Below are positions 11,536 through 22,404 of a stretch of 64,000 bases of DNA, one piece after another. The number at the start of each line of letters is the position of its first letter. Position 1 is the stretch's first letter. A program made the translations under genes and the position numbers. The DNA comes from Takakia lepidozioides (lineage: Eukaryota; Streptophyta; Takakiopsida; Takakiales; Takakiaceae), in the NCBI GenBank assembly GCA_030704615.1, contig CM060731.1, forward strand, positions 26,164,001 to 26,228,000. The letters are read 5' to 3'. The notes beneath the pieces were generated by a model. The model worked only from the letters and a program-made list of their open reading frames with translations. It was not told the origin of the DNA and searched no databases.

Positions 11536-12154
11536 CTCTCTATGTCGGATCCTCGTGTCAACCCTCCTTCAGTTCAGCATTATGAACTTCTTTCTTTCTC
11601 TTTTGAATGAGAAATCCTCATGTCAATCTTCCTTTCAGTTCAGCCCACATACTTGAGCTATCAACATTTCAAGACTCCCATTTTTATGTAGAGAAAGAAT
11701 GCTTAGGGATAGGGTTTCCGTCAATTTGGGTTCAGGAAATGACTCGGCATCACCTACAATGCATAAGTTCAGAAAGAATTGTCATTTTGGGTAGTTTTCT
11801 CACCTCCAGAAGGTGACGTGTTGCAGCATCCAGATCCAATATGGTATGGGCTTGCCAATAAGGCATTTGTGGAGCCAGCTGGGCCTGACTGCATCAATCC
11901 TGGACAACCAAGACCAATCAGGCTACTTGGCTTACAGGTCAGCCTCTACCACCTCTGGTCTGTAATTACAGGAGTCAACCTTAGCTCTTGGATGCCAGAT
12001 TTCAAGCACAAGATTACCGATGATTCCCTGTAGATCAATAGCTACAAGAATATAGGAACTAATGTGATAAGTAGGGTTGGGGTGTTTGCTGGAACAATTC
12101 TAGGCTGTCAGCTGCTAGCAGCAAGGCATGGATGTATGCATGATTTGTGCAGAG

Positions 12155-12420
12155 GCATGGATAGCTGAAGGAGCAGGGATAGAGTGTGGGTCCAGATTCA
12201 TCCAAGAGGGCCATATTTCAAGCACAAGATTACCTATGATTACCTACAAGAAACCTGCATGGGTAGATGGTCAACTGGAAGCCGCAGCAGCAGCGGCACA
12301 ATTGATAAAATCAGGCGTTGCTATTGAAGGCACCTTCTTCAACACATTTCACCCTGTTTTTCCCTCTTATCAGAATCGGCCCTAAATTTCCATGTTGAAT
12401 TCTGCAAGTTAGCTGGTTGA
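12155..12420 (+). repeat. Shared module next to PPR sequences, copy B
   Basis: Nearly the same as 7820..8050, with KKPAWVDGQLEAAAAAAQL in translation and GGCACCTTCTTC near its end. Its place before the PPR array is conserved. Confidence 0.6.
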
Positions 12421-12589
12421 GTGAATCTTTGATAGTTTGGAGTGACTTTGACATGATACTCCCAACTGACAACAGGAAAGTATCCTAAAAGAGGTAACAG
12501 AGATGAGGAGAAGCTGTGGAATGAATACTTTTCTGACCCAGTCAATGGTGGGACAACCGAGGCAAAAAGGTGAAAGCCTGTCATTCTGA

Positions 12590-14960
12590 ACACTATGGCT
12601 GAGCGAGATGTGGTGTCGTGGAGTGCGATGCTTGCAGGGTATTCACAGCAGGGGTGCGGGATGGAGGCTTTGGAGACCTATGAGCAAATGATGGGGGAAG
12701 GGGTGAAGCCCGCCCACATAACGTTTGTGTGCGTTTGCAGTGCGTCTGGCAGCCCTGGAAAAGGGCAAAGAGATCCATGGTCATCAAATCTGCAATTGTA
12801 CCAGATGTCATCCTGAACACTGCTCTGGTGGACATGTATGCCAAATGTGGGAGCATTGAGGATGCCGAGGGAGTGTTCAACCTATGGCTGAACGAGATAT
12901 GGTGTCGTGGAACGTGATGCTTGCAGGGTGTGCACAGCAGGGGCGCGGGATGGGGCTTTGGAGACCTACGAGCAAATGATGGGGGAAGGGGTGAAGCTCG
13001 ACCACATCATGTTTGTGTGCGTTTGCAGTGCGTGTGCAAGCCTGGCAGCCCTGGAAAAGTGCAAAGAGTCCATGGTTGCATCGTCAAATCTGGAATTGTA
13101 CCCGGTGTCATGCTGAACACTGCCCTGGTGGACATGTATGTCAAATGTGGGTGCATCGAGGATGCCAAGGGAGTGTTCGACATATGCTGAACGAGATGTG
13201 GTGTTGTGGAGTGCGATGATTGCAGGATATGCACAGCAAGGGTGCGGGATGGAGGCTTTGCAGACCTATAAGCAAATGATGTGCAAAGGGGTGAAGCCCA
13301 ACCACATCACATTTGTTTGTGTTTGCAATGCGTGTGCAAGCCTGGGAGCTCTGGAAAAGGGGAAAGAGGTCCATGGCGACGTCGTCAAAGCTGGAATTGT
13401 ACCAGATGTCATCTTGAACACTGCCCTGGTGGACATGTATGCCGAATGTGGGTGCATTAAGGATGCGAAGGGAGTTTTCAAGACTATGGCGGAACAAGAT
13501 GTGGTGTCATGGAGCTCAATGCTTGCAGGGTATGCACAGCAGGGGCACGGGATGGAGGCTTTGGAGACCTATGAACAAATGATGGGGGAAGGGGTGAAGC
13601 CCGACCACATCACATTTGCAGTGCGTGTGCAAGCCTGGCAGCGCTGGACAAGCGCAAAGAGGTGCATGGTGACATCAAAGCTGGAATTGCGGGTCGGACC
13701 TATATATCGGTCCAACACCGGTATGAACAGCAGGGACGTGGTATGGAAGTGGTATGGAGGCTTTGGAGACCTATGATCAAATGATGGGGGAAGGGGTGCA
13801 GCCCGACCACATGACGTTTGTGTGCATTTGCAATGCGTGTGCAACCTTGGCAGCTCTGGAAAAGGGCAAAGAGGTCCATGGCGACATTGTCAGAGCTGCA
13901 ATTGTACCAAATGTCATTCTGAACAATACCCTTGTGGACATGTATGAAGGGAGTGTTTGACAGTATGGCTGAACGAGATGTGGTGTCGTGGCAGTGCGAT
14001 GATTGCAAGATATGCACAGCAAGGGTGCAGGATGGAGGCTTTGGAGACCTTGAGCCATATCCTTCCACAAGTCTCTCCACAACCAGGATGTTCCAGCCAG
14101 TGTCCAAAAGCAGCTTCAGTACAAGTACGACAATTTCAAGGGGGCAGGTGCAGTGATGGAAAGGTATGGACCTAACCTTGTTCGGTCCAGAATCCGGGCC
14201 AGTGTGTTTTGTTACCCTGCTCTCCATGGACTTGATGAAAGGCTTGGCAGAGGGAAAGCAACTCCACGCCCACATCATTAGAAGTGGATTCAAGCCGAAC
14301 ATCTGTTTGCTCCATAACATTCTCAACATTTATGTCAAGGGCGGTAGTGTGGTGAATGCACGCCTGGTGTTTCACAAGATGCCTGAATGACATGTGTTCA
14401 TGTGGAATATATTGTGACAGGATATGCCAAGGATGGGTCTAAGAAGGAGGCCTTTGAGATCTATAAGCAAATGAGAGCGGCAGGTGTGACGCCAGACACT
14501 GTCACGCTCATTTGCATAGTTAAGGTGTGTTGCATCCTGGGAGGCCTACAAAGGCAAAGAGGTCCACGATGGGATCATCAAAGCTGGCATTAGACCAGAT
14601 GTAATCTCCAGACCTGCCCTTTCTACCATGTATACCAAATGTGGGAACATGGAAGATGCGGGGTGAAGTGTTTGATAATATGCCTAAAAAAGATGCGGCC
14701 TTATGAAGTGCGATGATTGCAGGATATGCTCAGTATGGGCCCGGTATGGAGGCTTCAAACTTCTATCAGCAAATGATACGAGAAGGGGTGATGCCCAGCA
14801 AGGTCACTCTCATGTGCGTTCTCAGTGCATGTGCCAGCCTAACAGCCCTGGAGCAGGGCAAACAGGTCCATGTTGAGATTATCAAAGCTGGAATTGCGCC
14901 AGATGTGAATTTCAGGTACATCATGATCAGACTATCTGCCAGAAACTATGTTTAGATTAC
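12590..14960 (+). pseudogene. PLS-type PPR gene, locus B (left arm), decayed
   Basis: A long PPR array on the plus strand. The best continuous frame is 13138..13776. Repeat words such as ALVDMYAKCG, VVSWSAMLAGYAQQG and EGVKPDHITF recur through about nine units. From 14166 the repeats are less similar to each other: LLSMDLMKGLAEGKQLHAHI, YAKDGSKKEAFEIYKQM, VLSACASLTALEQGKQVH. This looks like the older, non-amplified end of the gene. Lesions include a TGA at about 14388-14390 (present also in the right arm), several frameshifts, and a 38 bp non-PPR piece at 13690..13727. No E or DYW domain is seen after 14960. Expected product of an intact relative: organellar RNA-binding protein. Confidence 0.8.
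12640..14055 (+). repeat. PPR-encoding tandem DNA repeat in left arm
   Basis: The landmark ATGGAGGCTTTGGAGACCTA recurs at about 12661, 12950, 13251, 13552, 13754 and 14033. Most spacings are 279-301 bp, and one is 202 bp where the 13690..13727 filler replaces part of a unit. Neighbouring units are far more alike than is normal for PPR repeats. Confidence 0.7.
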
Positions 14961-16230
14961 TTGGCTGAGTACCCAACTGTTTGCTACCTTACCTTGATAC
15001 AAATGTTTTACAGGCGTCTTACATGCAATTGCAAAATACTGAAGTAGAGTTGGACTAAGGCATTTCTCAGTCACCCATACTGTACACATAACAGATTGGC
15101 AGGTGTCCATACAGGCTTGCTACTGCCTTTCAAACATGCCTTTTCAAAATCTCGAGAGGTCTGGTAGAGGTCTGGTTCTAGTCCCATGGTCATGACAGCA
15201 CCAAAAGCATGTATAAGTTAGGGAGTTTGTTCTGTTTCATCTGCATTGTAGAATACATACAAGAAATGCACGGGTGACACATACCTAACTACTTACAATG
15301 CATCTTTCAATCAAAAGAATTCCAGATTGAACCCTTTTTCCTATGGTGTTAGTGAGATAGTTTTGATTGGTTCTTACAGGTGCCAATTGGAGGTCCTCAA
15401 GCCCCAGGCCGCAATGCCCAGGGGCTGCCAAGTAATAGCCCATTAAAATTGGGAGTTCTATGGGGCACTCCTCAGTTGCAGACAATCTGCCAAGGGAGAT
15501 ATAAACTATGTAAAACACTGAAAACAAATATCAATATAAAGACAATCATTTTTTAGCAAGGTGATCATTTTTTTAATCAAGACAAGAAAACTAAATGATG
15601 AGAAACTAAAAGATGAGCAACGGAAAAGATATGAACAACCGACTTCCGATCGAGACGAAACAAATGCTAAAACAGAAAAGGGGGTTCAACTCCCCCTCGC
15701 TCCTTGGGCATAGATAGAGGTAGCTGCATCAAACAATGAATAGTATGTTTCCAATCAAAAGAATCATTGTCCTCGTCTCTTTCTCCATAAAGTCATGGCC
15801 CTTTCGGCGGCCTTCCGTCAAAAATTTAGTAAAATAAAATAGATAAAATTAATAAAACCTGAGGTTGTTGCAAGTGGGAGAAATGTGGATGTGAACTTAA
15901 TGCACCAACCCACATGAGTGGTTTGGTCAACAAGCCCCGTTTGAGATCAACTCCTCATTGAAAACAATAACAAAACATCTTTCACCCAATAATATTTAAA
16001 TGTAATCAACACAAGATAGAAAAAATATATAAATTTGAGTTTAAGCTTTAAATTGAATATTACTGCGACAAGAATATGTAGAATATGTTATCAAAAATAT
16101 CAATTTATAATAAGACTATAAGTAATTGAGAGAAACTGATAAAGGCTTTATGAAGGGATATTTATTCTAGTGTTGGATTGGTATATAGGTGAAGGATTGG
16201 TATACATACTGGTATATGCACTGGTATTAG

Positions 16231-16250
16231 ATACCAGACTAGTCTGGTAT
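16231..16250. repeat. Perfect 20 bp palindrome
   Basis: ATACCAGACTAGTCTGGTAT is its own reverse complement. It sits among further GGTAT/ATACC words (16150..16300). The counterpart in the right arm is 26651..26670. Confidence 0.7.
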
Positions 16251-16959
16251 TATTGGGGAGAATAGTTGGTCATATACCATACCAGGCTGATATCAGTTTT
16301 CTTTTTCTTTTTCTAAAGGGGCGGAAGCCCTTGAGAGCTTTATTAAAATTGTTGGAGGGAAAAAATAAAACCCTCAAGGCCCCAAGGCCGCTATAAGGCG
16401 ACCAATAATCCAACAAGTAGTAAAGCTAGAGTAGTTAGACCGGAGAACAATAACCTTATGGAGAACCAGAATCTTCAGGAGAATTAGAACCTTGTCGAAT
16501 CTTTCTTCCAGATGTAGAAATGATCGAGATAAAAGCTTTGCGCTTAAGAGTGAGTGAACACTATGATAGAGGTAGTGGATAGCAATACTTGGAAGTGACT
16601 GTCTCTAGAGAGAACTAAAGAAGCCCAAGGGGGCCTTAGATCGTCCTTCCATGTGGGAGGAGCCAGGTCCGCAGAAAGAGGAGTTTGCCGACTGCTTGGA
16701 GAAAATAGCCGGGCTCTCGAGTGCATTTCCACTTCTATGTAGAGCTCGGCGACCGGGTGCTCTTTTTAGACTTTAGCATGAGGTGGTAGAGGACACTGCA
16801 GGTAATCGCGACTTTAATGTGACGTGGCAGGCAAGTACATGCTGCAATCAATTCGCGGTACTCAGCGGACGAGCTCTCTTCCCTTTTATCGGGCTGTGCT
16901 ACCGACACGGGAACTCGTCCACCGGGCCGTCGCCCCATGCATGGAAGTGAGAAGTGTAC

Positions 16960-17302
16960 CAATGTTGGGCGGTTAATTGATTTTTTTCATAACCGGCGGT
17001 TCCAGTTGCTTCAAATTTTAGAAAACTATTAACCTACGGTTGCGGCTATTAAATTTTTTATGGCTAGATATAATCTGCCGGTTACGGTTACTTGCAAAAA
17101 CCTCAAATAACCGGCGGTTTTCATCAAATAACCGCGGGTATTGGGCGGTTCTTTAAGAGGTTTTTTGCTCGGTTATTTGAATGCATGAGTTCCTAACTGG
17201 ACCGATTACTTCATTTTTTCACCTCCGCCGGTCATATATACATATAACCGGATAGGTAACCGCCGGGTATTACAGAGAAATTCAAATAACCGCCCAACAC
17301 TG
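16960..17302. mobile_element. hAT-type MITE, 343 bp, with terminal inverted repeats and target duplication
   Basis: The left end CAATGTTGGGCGGTTA and the right end TAACCGCCCAACACTG are inverted copies of each other with one mismatch. They are flanked by AAGTGTAC (16952..16959) and AAGGGTAC (17303..17310), an 8 bp target duplication with one difference, typical of hAT elements. The inside is full of AACCGGCGGTT-like words and encodes nothing. The same terminus occurs at 3553 and beside the hAT transposase at 41944. Confidence 0.8.
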
Positions 17303-17436
17303 AAGGGTACCCGGCCATTTTTGTCCGTTTCCTCCCTTAAACGGTGGGCCGGGTACATGGAAGGCTGCTCTTAGAGAGGTTAAGAATGAGGGGGAACACT
17401 ATCTGGTTTAGTCCTAGAAGCTACTCTGATATGTTT

Positions 17437-17866
17437 TTAGTTGACATCCGAAGTATCAAACTCCAGGGACGCGGAGGAGGAGGCTCCTGCAATGCTCCCA
17501 TTGTCCAGGGATTTGTTGTGTCCAAACACAGGAGTGAGCACGAGTGCAGGTGCAAATGATGTCTTGCTTCCTCCATGTCGATCTGAAGGTATTAAAGAGT
17601 AACCCCTCCTTTCATGGATACCTGTCATGTATGGAGTGGAAGTGGTGCATGCGGGTTTTGCGTGGGAGTAGCCAAAAGGTTGGGGAGGAGAACCATTGTA
17701 TGAGAACTTGCTTCCCCTCTGGCCGAGGCTGACTCCCGATAGCTTGGGGCAAATCCAGCTGCATTCCTGATGAGCTATTTGAAGAGAATGAGCCTTTGGG
17801 GTTGTAAGAAGGTTTGAGCGGTTCGAGAAGACGTTGAAGCTCAATGAGTTCATTTTGCTCGTGCAT
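17437..17866 (-). pseudogene. Unrecognised minus-strand exon-like sequence with a frameshift
   Basis: Starting at 17866 the minus strand reads MHEQNELIELQRLLEPLKP and a Ser-rich segment. After a shift of frame near 17745 it reads on as a Ser/Gly/Pro-rich sequence to a stop at 17437. The even composition suggests an old exon rather than noise, but no family is recognised. Confidence 0.3.
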
Positions 17867-18053
17867 TTCGGTTTCAGAATAGCCTAGAGAATTGTAAACC
17901 CGTTGTGAATTGTATCTCTTGATTTGACCACAGTTTTGCTTCTAGAAGGTGGCTCGTCAAAGGGGCTAGCTGAATCCAGAATTCATATCAGCAACATTTA
18001 ACATTCATACATGAAAAACAATTCACATAATTGCAATATATAAATCTCCTAAA

Positions 18054-18390
18054 ATGCCTTCACAACCGTTTCTACTACACTTGCATGAATTATATTGTAA
18101 GTTACCACGTCATTGCCCAACAATATACATTGGAGATTTCAACATTGACATATTAGGAAACAAATCCGAAAAAATACAACCTCAAAATTACATGCATAAT
18201 CACAAACTTCAATTAACATTTTCAGAACACACAACCGATTACCAATGTCAATTAGATCATATTTGGACAAATGCAATAATATCTCCATGCAAATCATAAA
18301 CCAATTTATTTAGCTTTCAAACTTCCTGACTTTGTCAATCACTTTATCTTCTGTGATACTTTACTATAAATACTTCCACCATATTTACAC
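18054..18390 (+). pseudogene. EEP-type endonuclease fragment of a Helentron or non-LTR element
   Basis: The frame 18054..18299 reads YIGDFNIDILGNK and later TTDYQCQLDHIWTNA. In another frame, KPIYLAFKLPDFVNHF follows directly. GDFN, LDHIWTN and a (D/S)HKPI-like ending are the C-terminal signature of exonuclease-endonuclease-phosphatase domains. The wording LDHIWTN with FKLP is, as I recall, closest to those attached to Helitron2/Helentron helicases, less so to LINEs. The catalytic part between the two blocks is missing (small deletion and stop at about 18298). No helicase or Rep sequence is visible nearby. Confidence 0.55.
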
Positions 18391-19548
18391 CCACAACATT
18401 TTATTTTAAAAATAGAACTTAACGTCACTTCAAAATCATTTCAAAATTAAAACATATTATTATTAACCATAACATAATTCCATAAAACTTCATATCAATA
18501 AAACAATGGCAGGGCCTCCATGTATCTCACGCCTTGTTAGGTTTCCTGATATGATTCCTCGGCATTTATTCAGTGTCTGGTCTGATCGTCGGTAAAAAAA
18601 CATCCCTTCGCATCGATATGGTCATCTGATACCTGGTTGGAAGCCAATTTGTGGAGATGATGAATGTTGATAATACTCTAGGATTATTGAGATCAACTAG
18701 TCAGCACTTACTGTAACTCATTCGATTAAGAAGCTGTTCAATTGAATTGTAGTTCCAAGGAACTCTAGAATCTCCAGCATCAGAATAACACATATGCATT
18801 TGAAATTCCCTCAGCATTCAATGTATAACGCTACTTGGAGATCGATTCACTGGAAGTTGGATTCGAACATGAAACGATGCAGCTACGGAATAAGGAAGAA
18901 GATTACGTCCAAGTTTACGTCTAGGTTTCCAAACAAGTATTCAATGCCTTAAGGCACTTAAACCAACAACAGCTATCTCCATTGGCTGGGCAACCACTTT
19001 TCCATCATCGCTCGTTTTCATCCAGCGTATGCCATTTTGTAGAACACTTCAATTCCAAGTATAGTAAAATTGTTGTTTATTTTCTTGGGAGATAGGGTCT
19101 TTGATGATTATCATGTGGATATTCAAGAACCTCGACTAGTAGCTCAATCAGCCTCACATGGTATATATAATCATATTTCACATGTTATCATCCCTTGCAT
19201 CTTGTCTACCTCCCCTTCCCCACTGCCAAACTTTCCTGATTGGACAAGTGGTTCACTGTATCAAAGGGGGTTCCACTTGGTGAGATGGAGCTCTAGCCTC
19301 TGCCCCCTAGAAAGTTATAACTGAGATGAGGCAACATATGTGCCCCATATTATGTGTCTGTCCTTAGCCTACTTTTGATTCAACTTGAAACCAAAATAGA
19401 ATTTCTCTACTCTTTACTACTTCCCCCTACTCTTTCTCTCTCACAAGTCTCCAAAATGTCACTCCCCACCAAAACCTGTGGAAGTGCTACGTTGCAAGCT
19501 TCAACTCTTCAATCTGTGCTGACTCCACAACCAGCAGCCATGTTTCAT
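18390..19548. other. No gene seen between endonuclease fragment and dioxygenase
   Basis: AT-rich sequence without supported coding frames. The short frames at 19070-19324 and 19354-19686 are unsupported; the latter overlaps the last dioxygenase exon on the opposite strand. Confidence 0.4.
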
Positions 19549-22304
19549 TCAAGTAGTGGGGGAAAATGGCTTGGAGATCTTCATCTCCTCCAAATACCGT
19601 TTTCCATTAGGTCCAAATGTCCTAAACATTGCTATATAATCCTCGAAGATGGTTTCCCTGTAGGAAGCCCCATCTCGGGCCACTAATTTTGAAGCAGGAG
19701 CAACTCTTGCAGTCAGTAAGGGACCAAAGAAGGTGGCCAAAGACATGCGCGCCTTCTCTGAGTTCACCACAACTCGGTGCTCGATGCTCTTGTACTTGCC
19801 ATTGGTCAATATCTGCATATTTTATGATGAGGCAGAATCTTGCAGTGAGCCATTTGTTGTCCTCTCCTCTACCTCACGCCCTTTGTTTATCTATCTATGT
19901 TTTGCTTTCCCCACTTAGTCTAAGTCCCCGCGGTCAATTTGGGCACGGGTCTATGACCACAAGAATATGAAAAACAACGTCTCATGAATACATTCTCTCA
20001 ACATCCTTTTTCTCTTCTCTTTGCTTCCACCATTGCTTGGATATACCCACTAGTAACCTACCTTCATGAGTGTTCCTTATTTTCCAACACGTGTATGTCG
20101 ATATCTCGAAACAATAGAGTGAATAATAATATCTCTCAAATGTAATGCTGTTCTCAAGGGGGAAAATTGTCTACCTCCATCTGGTCACCCATGTTGATCA
20201 CCAGAGCATGTGGCAAAGGTTGAACCTGAACCCATCCACCATGCTTGTCACACACTTCCAGACCTCCTATCTGGTCTTGCAATAGGATAGTGAGAAGTTG
20301 AATGTCTGAATGGGCTGTTGCCCCAATGACACCTTCCGGCTCTGGACATGGTGGATAATAATTTAATAACATTGTTCGTGTTCCAGTCGCGGCAAGGCTA
20401 AGGAAATCTGAGCTCAGCCCAAGAGACTCTGATAGAGCACAGAGGAGCTTATGACTCAGAAGCTTCACTTGCTTGTAGTACTCCAAATTGAGATCTCTGT
20501 TAGTGCAACAAGTTGCCAAAAAGTGGATCAGCCCTTTCACACCATTGTTGCACCTCTCTGCGTTCTATCTCATGGATACAATGTGCAATGGAGCTAGAGT
20601 TACAGAATTTGCAATCTTCTGGTATAGACACACAGATTACTAGAAACGTAGAAGTTTGAGAGAGAAGAGTACAATTCTCTGGGCACTATTCATGGGCGTA
20701 TATAATTGAAGACCCCCTCTCATTATTTAAGACACAATAGACAACCCCCATTCCAAGACTGTTGTGTCAAAGGCCCAAAAACTCAGAAGGAGGATATTGA
20801 AGCTCCAATACATAGACTCGCGAGTTCAAAGGTTGAGGTTTTGGGAAATGACTTACGATACCTGTTAGACCCGCCTTTCCTTCAATCTACAGCAATGTTG
20901 CCAAAATGTTACACAGGCAAGTAAACAAGGATACAAGAAACTAATGTTGGTCACCTACTTGAATGTCGAAGGTTCTGTGGGCCACTTCTCCACCTCTGGT
21001 GCAGGGGAACACTCAAGCACAAGATAATCTTTCCATGGTAAAACACCGTCCGCATTGGTGACAGAGCCGGAGCCATACTTAACTTTAGATGGTTCGACAG
21101 GCAAGTACTTCAGCCTTTCCTCAAGAGGCAGCTCAAAGAATTGTTTATCTGCCCTCAAAACATCATCAAGCAATGCCAGGGGAACACCATGATTCACCAC
21201 CTTATATGTATTGATCCCACCAACAACACAAATTCAGATAGGACAATCAACCACACGGATCCAAAAGATTGCACATGACAAAAGCTAGAAGTATACTCTA
21301 AAAATCACAGGTCTCCTGCTACTTACTCTGGAGGAAACGTGAAAGGCCATCAACTGTCAAACTACAAGAGCAACCTTGAGCAAGGGCAGTGACTCATTCG
21401 CTCTCTTCTTTCCAGTTGGAAAAGTTCATTCACAACATCCTATATACTATCCATAAGAAAGGTAAGTAAGAAATTTCCCTGTGGACTTTAGATAATGTTG
21501 CAATTGTACTAGCCTGAGAAGAATGCGAATAGCCAATTCAGATAGTGGACAATCCAGTGAAAATCAGGGAGGGGCCTGCTGAAAACCACAGAGCCTTATT
21601 CGTAGATGGGGTGTTTGGGAGCCCAGGAGTGGTGGTGAACTCCTAGTGGCCTGCCCCTCTACTCCCGGGAGTAGCAACGGTGTTGGTGAGCTCCCGGTAA
21701 GTCCCGAAACGAAATAGAGAGTCACAGAGCGGGATACTTGTCCCGCTACTCCCAAAGAGTAACGGAGGTTGTGTCCCGCTGCCCTTAGTCCCGTGGAGAG
21801 TCCCGTTGTGATCAGCCCCGAAGAGTAATGTGATGGATACAAAGGGGAGCTGGGCGCAACCTTGAGCGGTTAGGCCGTGAGGGATATTTAGTCATCCCGA
21901 TTAGGCCTTGGACATGATTAGAAGTCCACTCTAAGCACAATCAAGCTTACGTTAGTTTGCTAAACTCAATGCTTAGCATGCCTAGTACCGAAAAGAAAAG
22001 AAAAATGTGGCGGAACGAGAGGGAAGATCGACACATCCAAGAAGCTACCTCCGTTCTCTACAATGTGTACCTGGAAAAATCCCCATTCCTCCGTCGCACA
22101 TCTAATCTCCTCCAGGACTGAGGCACGGCCATCACGTTCTAGTTCTGCCAAATCTATCACAGGTATGGACCGCTGACCCACACTGATGAAGCTCTCTTCT
22201 AGCGACTTCCTTTTGAAGATGGAGGGAACATGCTTTGTCTCTGAGAGGTCCTTCACTGAACCATAAATTCGAGCAATATTCGGCAGGACAGCAGCTTGCG
22301 CCAT
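19549..22304 (-). CDS. 2-oxoglutarate/Fe(II)-dependent dioxygenase (DOXC class)
   Basis: Four exons with exact GT-AG borders: 22071..22304, 20959..21200, 20175..20496 and 19549..19812. Phases agree, giving an uninterrupted product of 353 residues, the usual size for the family. The N-terminal DIOX_N region has SIPVIDLAELERDG, EEWGFFQ and VVNHGVP. The catalytic jelly roll has NYYPPCPEPEGV, then H-x-D in AHSDIQLL, the distal His in SIEHRVV, and the R-x-S 2-oxoglutarate anchor in ARMSLATFF, so all metal and co-substrate residues are present. Such soluble enzymes hydroxylate or desaturate secondary metabolites and hormones (flavonol synthase, SRG1-like and similar groups). The substrate cannot be told from sequence. 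It lies alone inside the spacer of the large inverted duplication. Confidence 0.9.
19930..20000 (+). repeat. LINE 3'-end-like fragment
   Basis: GGGCACGGGTCTATGACCAC, AAAACAACGTCTCATGAATA and a following CATTCTCTC resemble the LINE 3' end at 56229..56290 and the fragment at 11483. It sits in the third intron of the dioxygenase gene. Confidence 0.4.
21560..21850. repeat. Intron repeat rich in CCCG(G/C) words
   Basis: Within the first dioxygenase intron, repeated GTCCCG, CTCCCGG and GGAGTAGC words occur without coding support. The minus frame 21564..21842 reflects this composition. Confidence 0.35.
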
Positions 22305-22404
22305 TCCTCAGTCAGAAAGAACTCAACTATCAAACCAACTAGCGATGTGCGATGCCTCTATGCTCTGTACCAAAGATGGAAAGTATATATAGCAAGGATC
22401 TCTC

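Larger units (their letters stand above)
10205..16799. repeat. Left arm of a 6.6 kb inverted duplication
   Basis: This stretch is repeated in reverse orientation at 26024..32690. By eye the arms differ by scattered single-base changes and short indels: 1 bp near 13365 and 14340, 2 bp near 11972, 3 bp near 13713, plus one 78 bp insertion in the right arm. The left boundary is at the A-rich run near 10205. The right boundary is after GGACACTGC at 16799. The spacer is 9.2 kb. Confidence 0.92.

Noticed and set aside
13692-13727. Short hairpin in the PPR filler as a miRNA precursor
   Set aside because: The stem is only about 9 bp with mismatches; too short for a plant miRNA precursor.
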